Below, one piece after another: positions 42,767-50,299 of a stretch of DNA of 64,000 nucleotides (positions are counted from its first letter, which is position 1; the number at the start of each line of letters is the position of its first letter). The notes under the pieces were generated by a model. It had not been told where the DNA came from. It saw only the letters and a list, made by a program, of their open reading frames with translations, and did not search any database. The stretch is from Massilia mucilaginosa (GTDB taxonomy: Bacteria; Pseudomonadota; Gammaproteobacteria; Burkholderiales; Burkholderiaceae_D): assembly GCF_011682145.1 (NCBI RefSeq), contig NZ_WHJH01000001.1, positions 186,001 through 250,000 of the forward strand, read 5' to 3'. A program made the translations under genes and the position numbers.

Positions 42767-45460
42767 TCAGGCGACATTGATCGTCAGCGGCCCGCCCAGC
42801 GCGCCGTAGCCGTCGTTGTACAGCAGCCAGGCGCTGTAGGTGCCGGGGGTGAGGCTGCTGCTCTCGAAAGTGACGGTAGCGCCGGCCTGCGCCGCGTACT
42901 GCCAGATGGCCGAGCCGCCCGCTCCCGGCGAGGTGCCGGCGCGGTAGATCCCGATCCAGTTCTTGGCGGCGACGCGGCTGGCCGGAATGGCGAACGTGAA
43001 CACAAGCGGCGCGCCGCGTTTGATGGCCGGCGTGCTGGTGGCAAACTGCGTCACGCTCACCAATACCGCCTCGCCCAGGGCCGTGTAGCCGCCCTGGTAG
43101 AGATACCAGAGCGCATAGTCGCCCACGGCCAGATTGGCCGTGCTGAACGACAGCGTGCCGTTGGCGGCCGCCACAGTCGCCCATTGCAGCGCGGTCCGGT
43201 CGGACGCTGGCGTCACGCTGGCCGGATACAGGCCGATCCAGTTTTTCGGATCGAGCTTGCCGGCCGGCGCCGCGTAAGTCACGCTCAGGTTCGCCCCGCG
43301 CGCCACCACCGACGCGCTGGCGCTCAGCACCACGCGGCGGCGGTTGGCGCCGATGGCCGGATCGGTGCGGCCCGGCGTGCCATTGTCGACGTGGCCGGCC
43401 ACGCGGCGCAGATACTCCGGATCGGCATCGCAGCCAATGCTGTAGTCGTACCAGCCGAAGCTGCCGGCCAGCAGGCACTGCACTCCTTGCTGCTGCCCTG
43501 CCGCCACCACATAGGTCGATACGGCGGCGCCGTAGGCGTTGTCGATCATGGTAAACGTGCAGGCGGCGGTGCCGCCCACGTTCGACAGCACCAGTTGCAG
43601 ATTGCCGCCGGCCAGGTCGTAGCTGGCCTGCACTTCCGGCCTGGCGGCGATCGGCGCCGTGGCGCCGGCCAGTTCGCGCAGGAAGCCGTTGGGGCCGGTC
43701 ACGCTCAGATGATAGCGCGCCCCGCTCCAGTTCCACCGTTCCCTGTCGATGCGCTTGCCCGCTTCGACCGTGTAGTACCACGGTCCGTCGGTGCGCACGC
43801 TGGAATACACGATGAAGGCCGCACCGGCCTTGCCGCTGTTGACGAACGACAGTTCGACCTGCCTGCCGGCGCCCGCCGTCGCGTGCGCACCCAGCACATA
43901 CGGCAGCGCGCAGGCGTAGCGCGTGCGCGTGACGGTCTTGCACGGCTCCTGCAGCGGCAGGGTTTGCTGCGCCGGCGGCGTGGGATAGGGCTTGCCCGAC
44001 ACCAGCGCATACGCGGTCGACTTGGGCACGCTGGCCGGCCAGGCGCTGTTGGGGGTCTGGAAATCGAAGGCCGATGTCAGGTCGCCGCACACCACGCGCC
44101 GCCATGGCGAGATGTTTTCCAGCGTCACACTGGCACGGTTCTTTTTCAGTCCGAGCGTGAGCCACTCTTCCAGGAAGCGCAGCTTGGAGGTGTGGTCGAA
44201 CACCTGCGAGCACACGCGCCCGCCACGGCTCCATGGCGAGATGACCAGCATCGGCACGCGCGGGCCGAGTCCGACCGGCACGCCGGCCAGGTTTTCGTCG
44301 GCACCGACATCAAGCAGCGTGGTGCGGCCCATGCTCGTGTCGAGCGGCGGAATGTTCGGCGGCACATGGTCGAAGAAGCCGTCGTTCTCGTCGTACGTGA
44401 GCAGGAACACGGTCTTGGACCACACCACCGGATTGGCCACCAGCGCCGCCAGCAGGCGCGCGGTGAGGTTTTCGCCGGCGTTGGGCGAATTCGGCGAATG
44501 CTCGGTGTAGTCGTTGGGCGCGACGATCCACGATACCTTGGGCAGGCGGTTGGTGCGCACGTCGTCGGCAAAGTCGGCCACCAGCGACTCGCCTTTGGTG
44601 CCGCGCGAATTGGCTTCGGTCGAGCCGGGCGCCAGGGTGCGGCCCTTCTTGTAGAGGGGACTGTCGGGCGAGAGGCGGCTGCCGTCCGGGTTCACGCGGA
44701 ACTGCTTGAAGTACGCCAGGTAGTTGTCGCCGTAGTTGTCCCATTCCTGGTAGACCTTCCAGCTGACGTCGTTCGCCTCCAGCACCTCGGCATAGGTGCG
44801 CCAGGTCGGCGCGCTGGCGGTGGTGGCCGCCGACAGGTTGTCGTAGGCGGGGTCGTTGTTGTAGTAGCCCGCCGTGCTGATGTTGTACAGGCTGCCGAGC
44901 GAGCTCATGCGCTTGCGGCTGGTGCCCGACAGCGAATAGAAACGGTTCGGATCGGTGGGGCCGAAAATCGAGCAGTGGTAAGCGTCGCAGATGCTGAAGG
45001 CGTCCGCCAGCGCGTAGTAGAACGGCAGGTCGCCGCGGTCGAAGTAACCCATGCTCTGCGGCGACTTTTTCTTGACCCAGGCATCCCAGCCTTGCCACGT
45101 GGCCTGCGAGCCCTTCCATGAATGGTCGGTGCCGAGCGAGAGCGCGCTGGTGTTTTTGGCGTCGAAGTGGAACGGCAGCACGTGGCTGCCGGCGGCGTCC
45201 GGCTGGTACCACACCGGTTTGCCGCTCGGTAGCGTGATGGCGCGCGGATCGTCGAAGCCGCGCACGCCCGGAAAGCTGCCGAAGTAGTGATCGAAGGAGC
45301 GGTTTTCCTGCATGAAGATGACCACGTGCTCGACGTCGGCGATGGTGCCGGTGACGTTATTGGCCGGCACGGCCAGCGCATCGCGGATCAGGTCGGGGAA
45401 CAGGGTACTGGCGGCGCCGGCCGAAGCCAGGCTGAGAAAGGTGCGTCTGCTGGTGGACAT
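42767..45460 (-). CDS. Tat-exported phospholipase C (phosphocholine-specific type)
   Basis: 897 residues. It begins with a twin-arginine signal (MSTSRRTFLSLASAGAAST). The catalytic phosphoesterase domain carries HVVIFMQENRSFDHYFGSFP, FGPTDPNRFYSLSGT and TYDENDGFFDHVPPN, the metal-site signatures of the non-hemolytic and hemolytic PLC family (acid-phosphatase-like fold). It is followed by two DUF756-like beta domains (YALVSGKPYPTPP, then VTGPNGFLRELAGA) and two further Ig-like domains with LDPKNWIGLYPASVTPA and VAAKNWIGIYRAGTSPG. The extra C-terminal pair makes it longer than the usual ~700 residues. It hydrolyses phosphatidylcholine or sphingomyelin outside the inner membrane. Confidence 0.88.
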   Translation of the reverse strand: MSTSRRTFLSLASAGAASTLFPDLIRDALAVPANNVTGTIADVEHVVIFMQENRSFDHYFGSFPGVRGFDDPRAITLPSGKPVWYQPDAAGSHVLPFHFDAKNTSALSLGTDHSWKGSQATWQGWDAWVKKKSPQSMGYFDRGDLPFYYALADAFSICDAYHCSIFGPTDPNRFYSLSGTSRKRMSSLGSLYNISTAGYYNNDPAYDNLSAATTASAPTWRTYAEVLEANDVSWKVYQEWDNYGDNYLAYFKQFRVNPDGSRLSPDSPLYKKGRTLAPGSTEANSRGTKGESLVADFADDVRTNRLPKVSWIVAPNDYTEHSPNSPNAGENLTARLLAALVANPVVWSKTVFLLTYDENDGFFDHVPPNIPPLDTSMGRTTLLDVGADENLAGVPVGLGPRVPMLVISPWSRGGRVCSQVFDHTSKLRFLEEWLTLGLKKNRASVTLENISPWRRVVCGDLTSAFDFQTPNSAWPASVPKSTAYALVSGKPYPTPPAQQTLPLQEPCKTVTRTRYACALPYVLGAHATAGAGRQVELSFVNSGKAGAAFIVYSSVRTDGPWYYTVEAGKRIDRERWNWSGARYHLSVTGPNGFLRELAGATAPIAARPEVQASYDLAGGNLQLVLSNVGGTAACTFTMIDNAYGAAVSTYVVAAGQQQGVQCLLAGSFGWYDYSIGCDADPEYLRRVAGHVDNGTPGRTDPAIGANRRRVVLSASASVVARGANLSVTYAAPAGKLDPKNWIGLYPASVTPASDRTALQWATVAAANGTLSFSTANLAVGDYALWYLYQGGYTALGEAVLVSVTQFATSTPAIKRGAPLVFTFAIPASRVAAKNWIGIYRAGTSPGAGGSAIWQYAAQAGATVTFESSSLTPGTYSAWLLYNDGYGALGGPLTINVA

Positions 45461-45522
45461 CGGTGCTCCCGGGATGCGCTGGAAAGTTGTCGATCATATA
45501 TCCGGAATATGACCGCGGCGTG

Positions 45523-45897
45523 TCAGCGGGCAAGCGGGTAAGCGGCGGGCGAATGCCTCAGCGGCTCTGCGCGACGTCCTTGCGGATGTCTTCCAGCACC
45601 GGCAAGGTCACGGCGCGCACGTCGTCGTCCTGCGGCAAACCTTGCCCATGGCGCACGATCAGGTCGGGACGCCCATGTGCCGTCATTCCGGCATGTCAGT
45701 GCCGCCGGCGAGGGCCAGGATGATCGTTCCAGCGCGGCCGGTTTGACGATATGGGTATCGAAACCGGCTTGCCGGGTACGCTCGCGCATCCAGGGGTCGC
45801 CCCAGGCGGTGAAGGCCACGATGCGGGTGCCGGCAAACTTCGCTTGCCGCCGCAAGGCCACGCTCAAGCGCACCCCGGCCAACGCGGCGGCGGGCAA
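45523..45897 (-). pseudogene. Truncated response-regulator receiver domain
   Basis: The minus strand encodes GVRLSVALRRQ, TRIVAFTAWGDPWMRERTRQ and AGFDTHIVKPAALE, which is the second half of a receiver (CheY-like) domain with the conserved threonine/alanine and the lysine of KPxxL. The first half with the phospho-acceptor aspartate is absent, cut off next to the methyltransferase promoter. After the lysine block the frame changes: a second frame (ending at 45558) gives RPDLIVRHGQGLPQDDDVRA and further sequence to LEDIRKDVAQSR, perhaps the tail of another gene. It is therefore a decayed remnant and not functional as it stands. Confidence 0.6.
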
Positions 45898-45941
45898 GAA
45901 TGGGATAATTTCCGGGTTATCAACCAGTCAGGATTGTCAAG

Positions 45942-46565
45942 ATGAACACGGCACTGCAAGCACTGTTAAGCGAGATCGAACAATTCGGACTGGCGAACGA
46001 CGCCGCCCATGAGGCGCGCGCGCGCCGCATGCTCAACATCACGCGCGGCACCGGCGAATTCCTGGCCCATGTGATCGCCTCGCTGGACGCCCGCGACATC
46101 CTGGAAGTGGGCACCTCGAACGGCTATTCGACGCTGTGGCTGGCCGATGCCGTGGCCGCCAGCGGCGGCAAGGTCACCACCATCGAGATGGCGCCCGACA
46201 AGGTGGCGATGGCGCGCCAGAATTTTGCGGCGGCGGGCCTGAGCCACGTCATCACCCAGCGCGAAGGCGACGCCGGCCAGGTGCTGGCGGACACACCCGA
46301 CGGCGCCTGCGACCTGGTGTTCCTCGATTCGGAGCGGCCCGCCTATCCGGGCTGGTGGGCCGACCTCAAGCGCATCCTGCGCCCGCACGGCGTGCTCGTC
46401 GTCGACAACGCCACCTCGCACGCAGCCGAAATGGCGCCGTTCGTGCAGGTGGTGAGCGCCGATGGCGGCTTTACCACCGCCCTGGTCCAGGTCGGCAAGG
46501 GTGAATTCGTCGCCGGGCGCAATGCCGCGCTGGCGCGCCACTGGGAAAACTGGCGCGAAAGCTGA
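45942..46565 (+). CDS. O-methyltransferase (SAM-dependent, class I)
   Basis: 207 residues. SAM-binding motifs are clear: ILEVGTSNGYSTLWLADAV (motif I), GKVTTIEMAPDKVAMARQNF (motif post I) and CDLVFLDSERPAYPGWWADL with ILRPHGVLVVDNATSH. The catechol-O-methyltransferase-like family includes YrrM and others acting on small hydroxylated compounds. The start is set by a GGATTG-like site and the ORF's first ATG, close after an AT-rich promoter region. It is transcribed divergently from the decayed receiver domain. The substrate cannot be told. Confidence 0.85.
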   Translation: MNTALQALLSEIEQFGLANDAAHEARARRMLNITRGTGEFLAHVIASLDARDILEVGTSNGYSTLWLADAVAASGGKVTTIEMAPDKVAMARQNFAAAGLSHVITQREGDAGQVLADTPDGACDLVFLDSERPAYPGWWADLKRILRPHGVLVVDNATSHAAEMAPFVQVVSADGGFTTALVQVGKGEFVAGRNAALARHWENWRES

Positions 46566-46575
46566 GGCGGCCCGG

Positions 46576-47019
46576 CTACTGCCGCGCACCCCGTTTGTCG
46601 GAGCGCAGGGTGGCGCCGCGCTGATCGCGCAGGAAGGCGTCGACGATCTCGCGCACCAGCTGCTGCGTGGACGCGGGCAGCGACAGGATGTCCTTGAGCA
46701 GGGCCAGGTCGGCGGTCGCGAGCAGCGCTTCCGGAATCGTCGGCACCGGCAGCTCGGCGTTTTCGGCGTCGCCGTAGCGCAGCCAGGCCGCGTGCACGCC
46801 GAGCCAGCTGGCCAGGATCAGGATTTTTTCATGGGTTGGAATGGCCTCGCCGGCCAGCCATTTGCGCGCCGCATGGGGCGTCACGGCCGAGCCAGCGGCG
46901 CGCAGGTTAAAGGCGCGCGCGAACGGCCCCGCCTGGATCGGCAGCTTAGAGGCCAGCAGCGCGGACTTGAGCCGGTCGCTGAAATTGACGCGTTCGTCAT
47001 CGGCAATCTTGGAGTACAT
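46576..47019 (-). CDS. XRE-like helix-turn-helix DNA-binding protein
   Basis: 147 residues from MYSKIADDERV. Residues ~15-65 form an XRE-type domain: FSDRLKSALLASKLPIQAGP, then VTPHAARKWLAGEAIPTHEK, where HAARKWLAG is the recognition helix. The tail contains LGVHAAWLRYGDA and a helix VREIVDAFLRDQR. The segment WLxxGxA is found in many XRE repressors with phage-like C-termini. It converges on the methyltransferase gene. The longer frame up to 47112 lacks a ribosome site. The target is unknown. Confidence 0.75.
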   Translation of the reverse strand: MYSKIADDERVNFSDRLKSALLASKLPIQAGPFARAFNLRAAGSAVTPHAARKWLAGEAIPTHEKILILASWLGVHAAWLRYGDAENAELPVPTIPEALLATADLALLKDILSLPASTQQLVREIVDAFLRDQRGATLRSDKRGARQ

Positions 47020-47199
47020 GCAATATCGTAGCAGAAACTGGCGCAAGGGCGCGCACGCGTCGTCCAGCGCCAGCGCGCATTGCGGGAACCCGGCCCGCGA
47101 TACGCTGTCCAAAACGATAACCGCGTCATCTTCTCCACCTGATCCAGCGTGCGCTTCCGCCGCGGTCCACGCACCTTTTCAAGGAGCCGCCGGGCTACC

Positions 47200-47460
47200 A
47201 TGACACCCGTACCTACCGCTTTGCCGCCGCCCTATTCGTATGCGGCGATCACCGCTCACTGCGCCGCCCAGATCGCGCAATTCATGGCCGAGTCGCGCCG
47301 CAAGAGTGGCGCCGAAGCATGTTACCGGCGCGAGCGCGCCTACGGTGTGTATATCGGCTGGCGCGCCCTGGTCGGCGGCCATCCCGACCAGGCTTTGTTC
47401 TTGCGCGACGACCTGCGTCTCGAAGCCCTGCTGAGCTACACGCCGCCATGCCCGCCATGA
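47200..47460 (+). CDS. Hypothetical 86-residue protein
   Basis: Starts MTPVPTALPPPY with an AAGGAG site 12 bases upstream. The core (YSYAAITAHCAAQIAQFMAE, CYRRERAYGVYIGWRALVGG) is amphipathic and without any recognised motif; one cysteine is present. It is divergent from the HTH gene and converges on the hydrolase gene with only 8 bp between. It could be a conserved small protein in this genus; no function assigned. Confidence 0.5.
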   Translation: MTPVPTALPPPYSYAAITAHCAAQIAQFMAESRRKSGAEACYRRERAYGVYIGWRALVGGHPDQALFLRDDLRLEALLSYTPPCPP

Positions 47461-47468
47461 ACCACGCG

Positions 47469-48590
47469 CTACACGATGATCGACAGGCCCGCGAGCGGGT
47501 GCCCCGGCATCCTGCCGCGCGGGCGCGCCGGCGCCGTCCCGGCAAGCTGGTCGAGCCAGCCGAACACGCGCGGCCACACCAGCACATGGGCGCTGCTGCC
47601 CACCAGCGGGCCGACATGCCCGATCGCCACGCCCACATCGCCCAGGTAGGGCAGCAGCACCTTGTGGGCGCTGCCGGCGGCGTCGTGAAAGCCGAGCACG
47701 GTATCGGGCGGCGCCAGCGCGCTCAGCGGCCGGTACAAGCTCAGCAGCGGCGCGCGCACCTGGCCCGGATCGAGGCGCTTGCCGTTCAATACCAGGTCGC
47801 CGCGCATGAAGCTGTTTTGCGCGAACAGCAGCCCGACCGATTCGTCGAACAGCGCACGCGCCATCGGCAATTCGTCGAGGGTCCAGCGCTGCACCCGCAG
47901 ATGGGTCGCGAGCAGCCCGGGAAACGGCGCGCTGGCGGCCGCGTCGACCGCCGGCGCAAGGTAGAAAGCGCCCGGTGCGGCGTTGGCGAAGATGGCGCTC
48001 AGGAGCGAGCCGGCCAGCGGCCGGCCGGGCTCGGATGGCAAGGCGGCCAGCAGAATGTTGGCAAGCACGCGCCGCAATACGGGCGCCATGCCGTCGAAGT
48101 TGATGGGCGCGTCGAACAGGGCCAGCGCCGCCACATGTTCGGGCCGCCAGGCGCCGTGCAGCGCGGCCAGGATCCCGCCCAGCGAATGGCCGAACAGGGA
48201 CACCTGCACGCAGGCGCTCAGATGCTGGATCACCCTGACGCAGGCGTCGATCATCGGTCCCGCGTAGTCGGCCAGCCCGGGCATGGCGGCGCCGCCGGGC
48301 GGATCGGTCCATTCGATCAGATACACGCCGAAGCCGCGCGCCAGCGCCTGGCGCACCACGCTGCGCTCGGGCGCCAGGTCCCAGATGTACCAGCGCTTGA
48401 TCGGCGCCGGCACGATCAGCAGCGGCGGACGGCGCCCCGTTCCGGCACCGTAGCAGCGCAGCCGCAGGCCGGGCGCGCCGAACACCACGCGCGAGGGCGT
48501 CGGCAGCGGGCCGAAGCCTGCCAGGTCGAGCGCGTTGCCCGCGCGCTGGCGCAGGCGGTCGATGCTGTCGAACCAGTCCAAGGTCGTCAT
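47469..48590 (-). CDS. PhaC-like alpha/beta hydrolase
   Basis: 373 residues from MTTLDWFDSIDRL, chosen because GGAAAGGA lies eight bases before the ATG at 48590; the ATG at 48599 is too close to that site. The fold is alpha/beta hydrolase: PPLLIVPAPIKRWYIWDLAP resembles the PhaC opening, LIEWTDPPGG follows, and the nucleophile box is GHSLGG (Ser136). PHA synthases have GxCxGG, so a serine here points to a thioesterase, depolymerase-like or lipase activity. GHVGPLVGSSAHVLVWPRVF near the C-terminus is the PhaC-type histidine region. Encoded 26 bp after the haloperoxidase gene on the same strand. Confidence 0.75.
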   Translation of the reverse strand: MTTLDWFDSIDRLRQRAGNALDLAGFGPLPTPSRVVFGAPGLRLRCYGAGTGRRPPLLIVPAPIKRWYIWDLAPERSVVRQALARGFGVYLIEWTDPPGGAAMPGLADYAGPMIDACVRVIQHLSACVQVSLFGHSLGGILAALHGAWRPEHVAALALFDAPINFDGMAPVLRRVLANILLAALPSEPGRPLAGSLLSAIFANAAPGAFYLAPAVDAAASAPFPGLLATHLRVQRWTLDELPMARALFDESVGLLFAQNSFMRGDLVLNGKRLDPGQVRAPLLSLYRPLSALAPPDTVLGFHDAAGSAHKVLLPYLGDVGVAIGHVGPLVGSSAHVLVWPRVFGWLDQLAGTAPARPRGRMPGHPLAGLSIIV

Positions 48591-48616
48591 GCTGGCCATC
48601 CTTTCCGAAGCGCGCG

Positions 48617-50104
48617 TCACGGGGCCGGCCTGAGCAGGCCGCGCTGGAACACGTAGTCGGCCACCCGGCGCCCGACCTGGTGGCCGGCGCTGCGGTCGAA
48701 GTCCCAGTGCACGCCGAGGTAAATGCGGCTGCGGCCGTTGTCGTATTCGGCCTGCGAGAGCGAGGCGTAGCCACGCACCAGGCGCGGACGCACGCTGCCG
48801 TTGTTGTCGCGCGTAAAACCGTTGAACTCGTCGGAGACGAAGGAAAACGCGATCGCATCGGTCCCGTAGAAGCGCCGCAGGGTCTGGAACAGCGCGCTGC
48901 CGAAGCTGGCGTGGCCGGACGGATAGGAAGGAAACGGCGGCGTGAAATCCGGCTCGCTGGTGTTGCTGGCCTGCGCGCCCAGCGGGGTCCAGTGCGGATC
49001 GGCGCGGGTGGCGGGGTTGCCGTCGCCCAGGCCGCTCGGGCTGGTGCCGGGCGAGGCGTCGCGTATGCCCGTCACCGGGCGCCAGAACTGTTCGGCGTAT
49101 TTGGCCTTCCACACCACCAGGCAGGTATCGGCCATCGCCACGTTGACCAGCGCCAGCATGCGCGCCATCTGCATGCCGGACAGGCCGCGGCGCGAACCGA
49201 TGTGCAGCGCGATCTGGTTGTACAGGCGCGGCGCGGCGCCGATCAGCGGCGTGCCCTCGTACGACCAGTAAATGCCGGACACGGTTTGCGCGGCCGTGCG
49301 CTGGGTCGGCGTGCGCACGCCGTCGCCGCCGAGCCGGCGCACGTCCTCGAAGGCGGCGGCGTAGGCCGCGCTGGCCAGGGGCGGCGGTGGCGGCGGGCGG
49401 AACAACTCGTGCGAGGGCAGCACGAACGGCATCGCCGGGTGCCAGGCGGCGCCCAGCGCGCGCGAATCGCGGCTCACCGGATCGGGACGCCATTTCCCCG
49501 GCTCATTGCTCGGGAAAAAGCTGACGCCGACGACCAGGTCCTCCGGGCCGCTGCGCGGGGCGTGCATGACCAGCACGGCGGCGGCGGCGCGGCGGCCGGT
49601 CTCGACCCCGTTGTCGCGCGCGCGGCCGGGGCCGACCCGCAGCATGTCGCGCTGGTAGGTTTGCTCGGCGGCGCGCGCCTGGCCGGGGTACAGCGCCTGC
49701 AGCGTATCGCGCGCCGCCGTGGCCAGCGCGGCGTCGGCCGAACTGTCCAAGGGCGCCTCGGCCATGCCGGTGTAGCTGGGATAGCTGCGCAGCACGGCGT
49801 TGAGCGCTTCGAACAGGGCCAGGTGGTAGATCGCCAGCGCGCGGCTGGAGCGCGCCGGGCCGTACTGCTCGTGATAGGGGCGCGCCGACCCGGGCGGCGG
49901 CGGGGTATGGTCGAGCGCATTGGCGCGCAGCGCCGCTTCGCTCCAGTAGCGCACCGCCAGCATCAGGCTGGCCGGGGTGGGCGCGATGCGCTGCCCGGTA
50001 GCGGCGGCGGGCGCCATGCCGCCCTGCGCCTGTGCGGGAAGGAATTGGCAGCCGAGCATGGTGACGAGCAAAGCCAGCCGGGCCGTCTTGCGCAGCGGTT
50101 TCAT
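48617..50104 (-). CDS. Vanadium-dependent haloperoxidase / PAP2-type phosphatase
   Basis: 495 residues with signal peptide (LALLVTMLGCQFLPAQA), so exported. All three parts of the vanadate/phosphate site are present: K335-X6-R342-P343 in KYAEQFWRP, PSGH at 395-398 in PPFPSYPSGHASFGS, and R460-X5-H466-X3-D470 in RSRIYLGVHWDFD. This motif set is shared by PAP2 phosphatases and vanadium haloperoxidases; the length and the NVAMADTCLVVWKAKY segment fit the haloperoxidase-like group that oxidises halides with H2O2. An excellent GAGGAG site precedes the ATG. In a transcript with the PhaC-like hydrolase, function unknown. Confidence 0.82.
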   Translation of the reverse strand: MKPLRKTARLALLVTMLGCQFLPAQAQGGMAPAAATGQRIAPTPASLMLAVRYWSEAALRANALDHTPPPPGSARPYHEQYGPARSSRALAIYHLALFEALNAVLRSYPSYTGMAEAPLDSSADAALATAARDTLQALYPGQARAAEQTYQRDMLRVGPGRARDNGVETGRRAAAAVLVMHAPRSGPEDLVVGVSFFPSNEPGKWRPDPVSRDSRALGAAWHPAMPFVLPSHELFRPPPPPPLASAAYAAAFEDVRRLGGDGVRTPTQRTAAQTVSGIYWSYEGTPLIGAAPRLYNQIALHIGSRRGLSGMQMARMLALVNVAMADTCLVVWKAKYAEQFWRPVTGIRDASPGTSPSGLGDGNPATRADPHWTPLGAQASNTSEPDFTPPFPSYPSGHASFGSALFQTLRRFYGTDAIAFSFVSDEFNGFTRDNNGSVRPRLVRGYASLSQAEYDNGRSRIYLGVHWDFDRSAGHQVGRRVADYVFQRGLLRPAP

Positions 50105-50299
50105 GGTTTTCTCCTCGGAAAAGTTGGACGCCGGGGACAGCGCGACGATTCCGACGATAGCGCCGCCGGCGGCGCTCGTCGCACGATCCGCTCAAGCAGA
50201 CGAGGCCGCCGGCACCGCAAAAAATAATGCCCTATTTCGGAACTTTTTTGCGGCACATTTGTCAAAGCCTTCTGGATCCACTGCGATTTCCCATCGAAC

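Noticed and set aside
47179-48858. Minus-strand 559-residue frame over the PhaC-like hydrolase
   Set aside because: It is out of frame with the hydrolase and lacks the GHSLGG box and fold; shadow frame.
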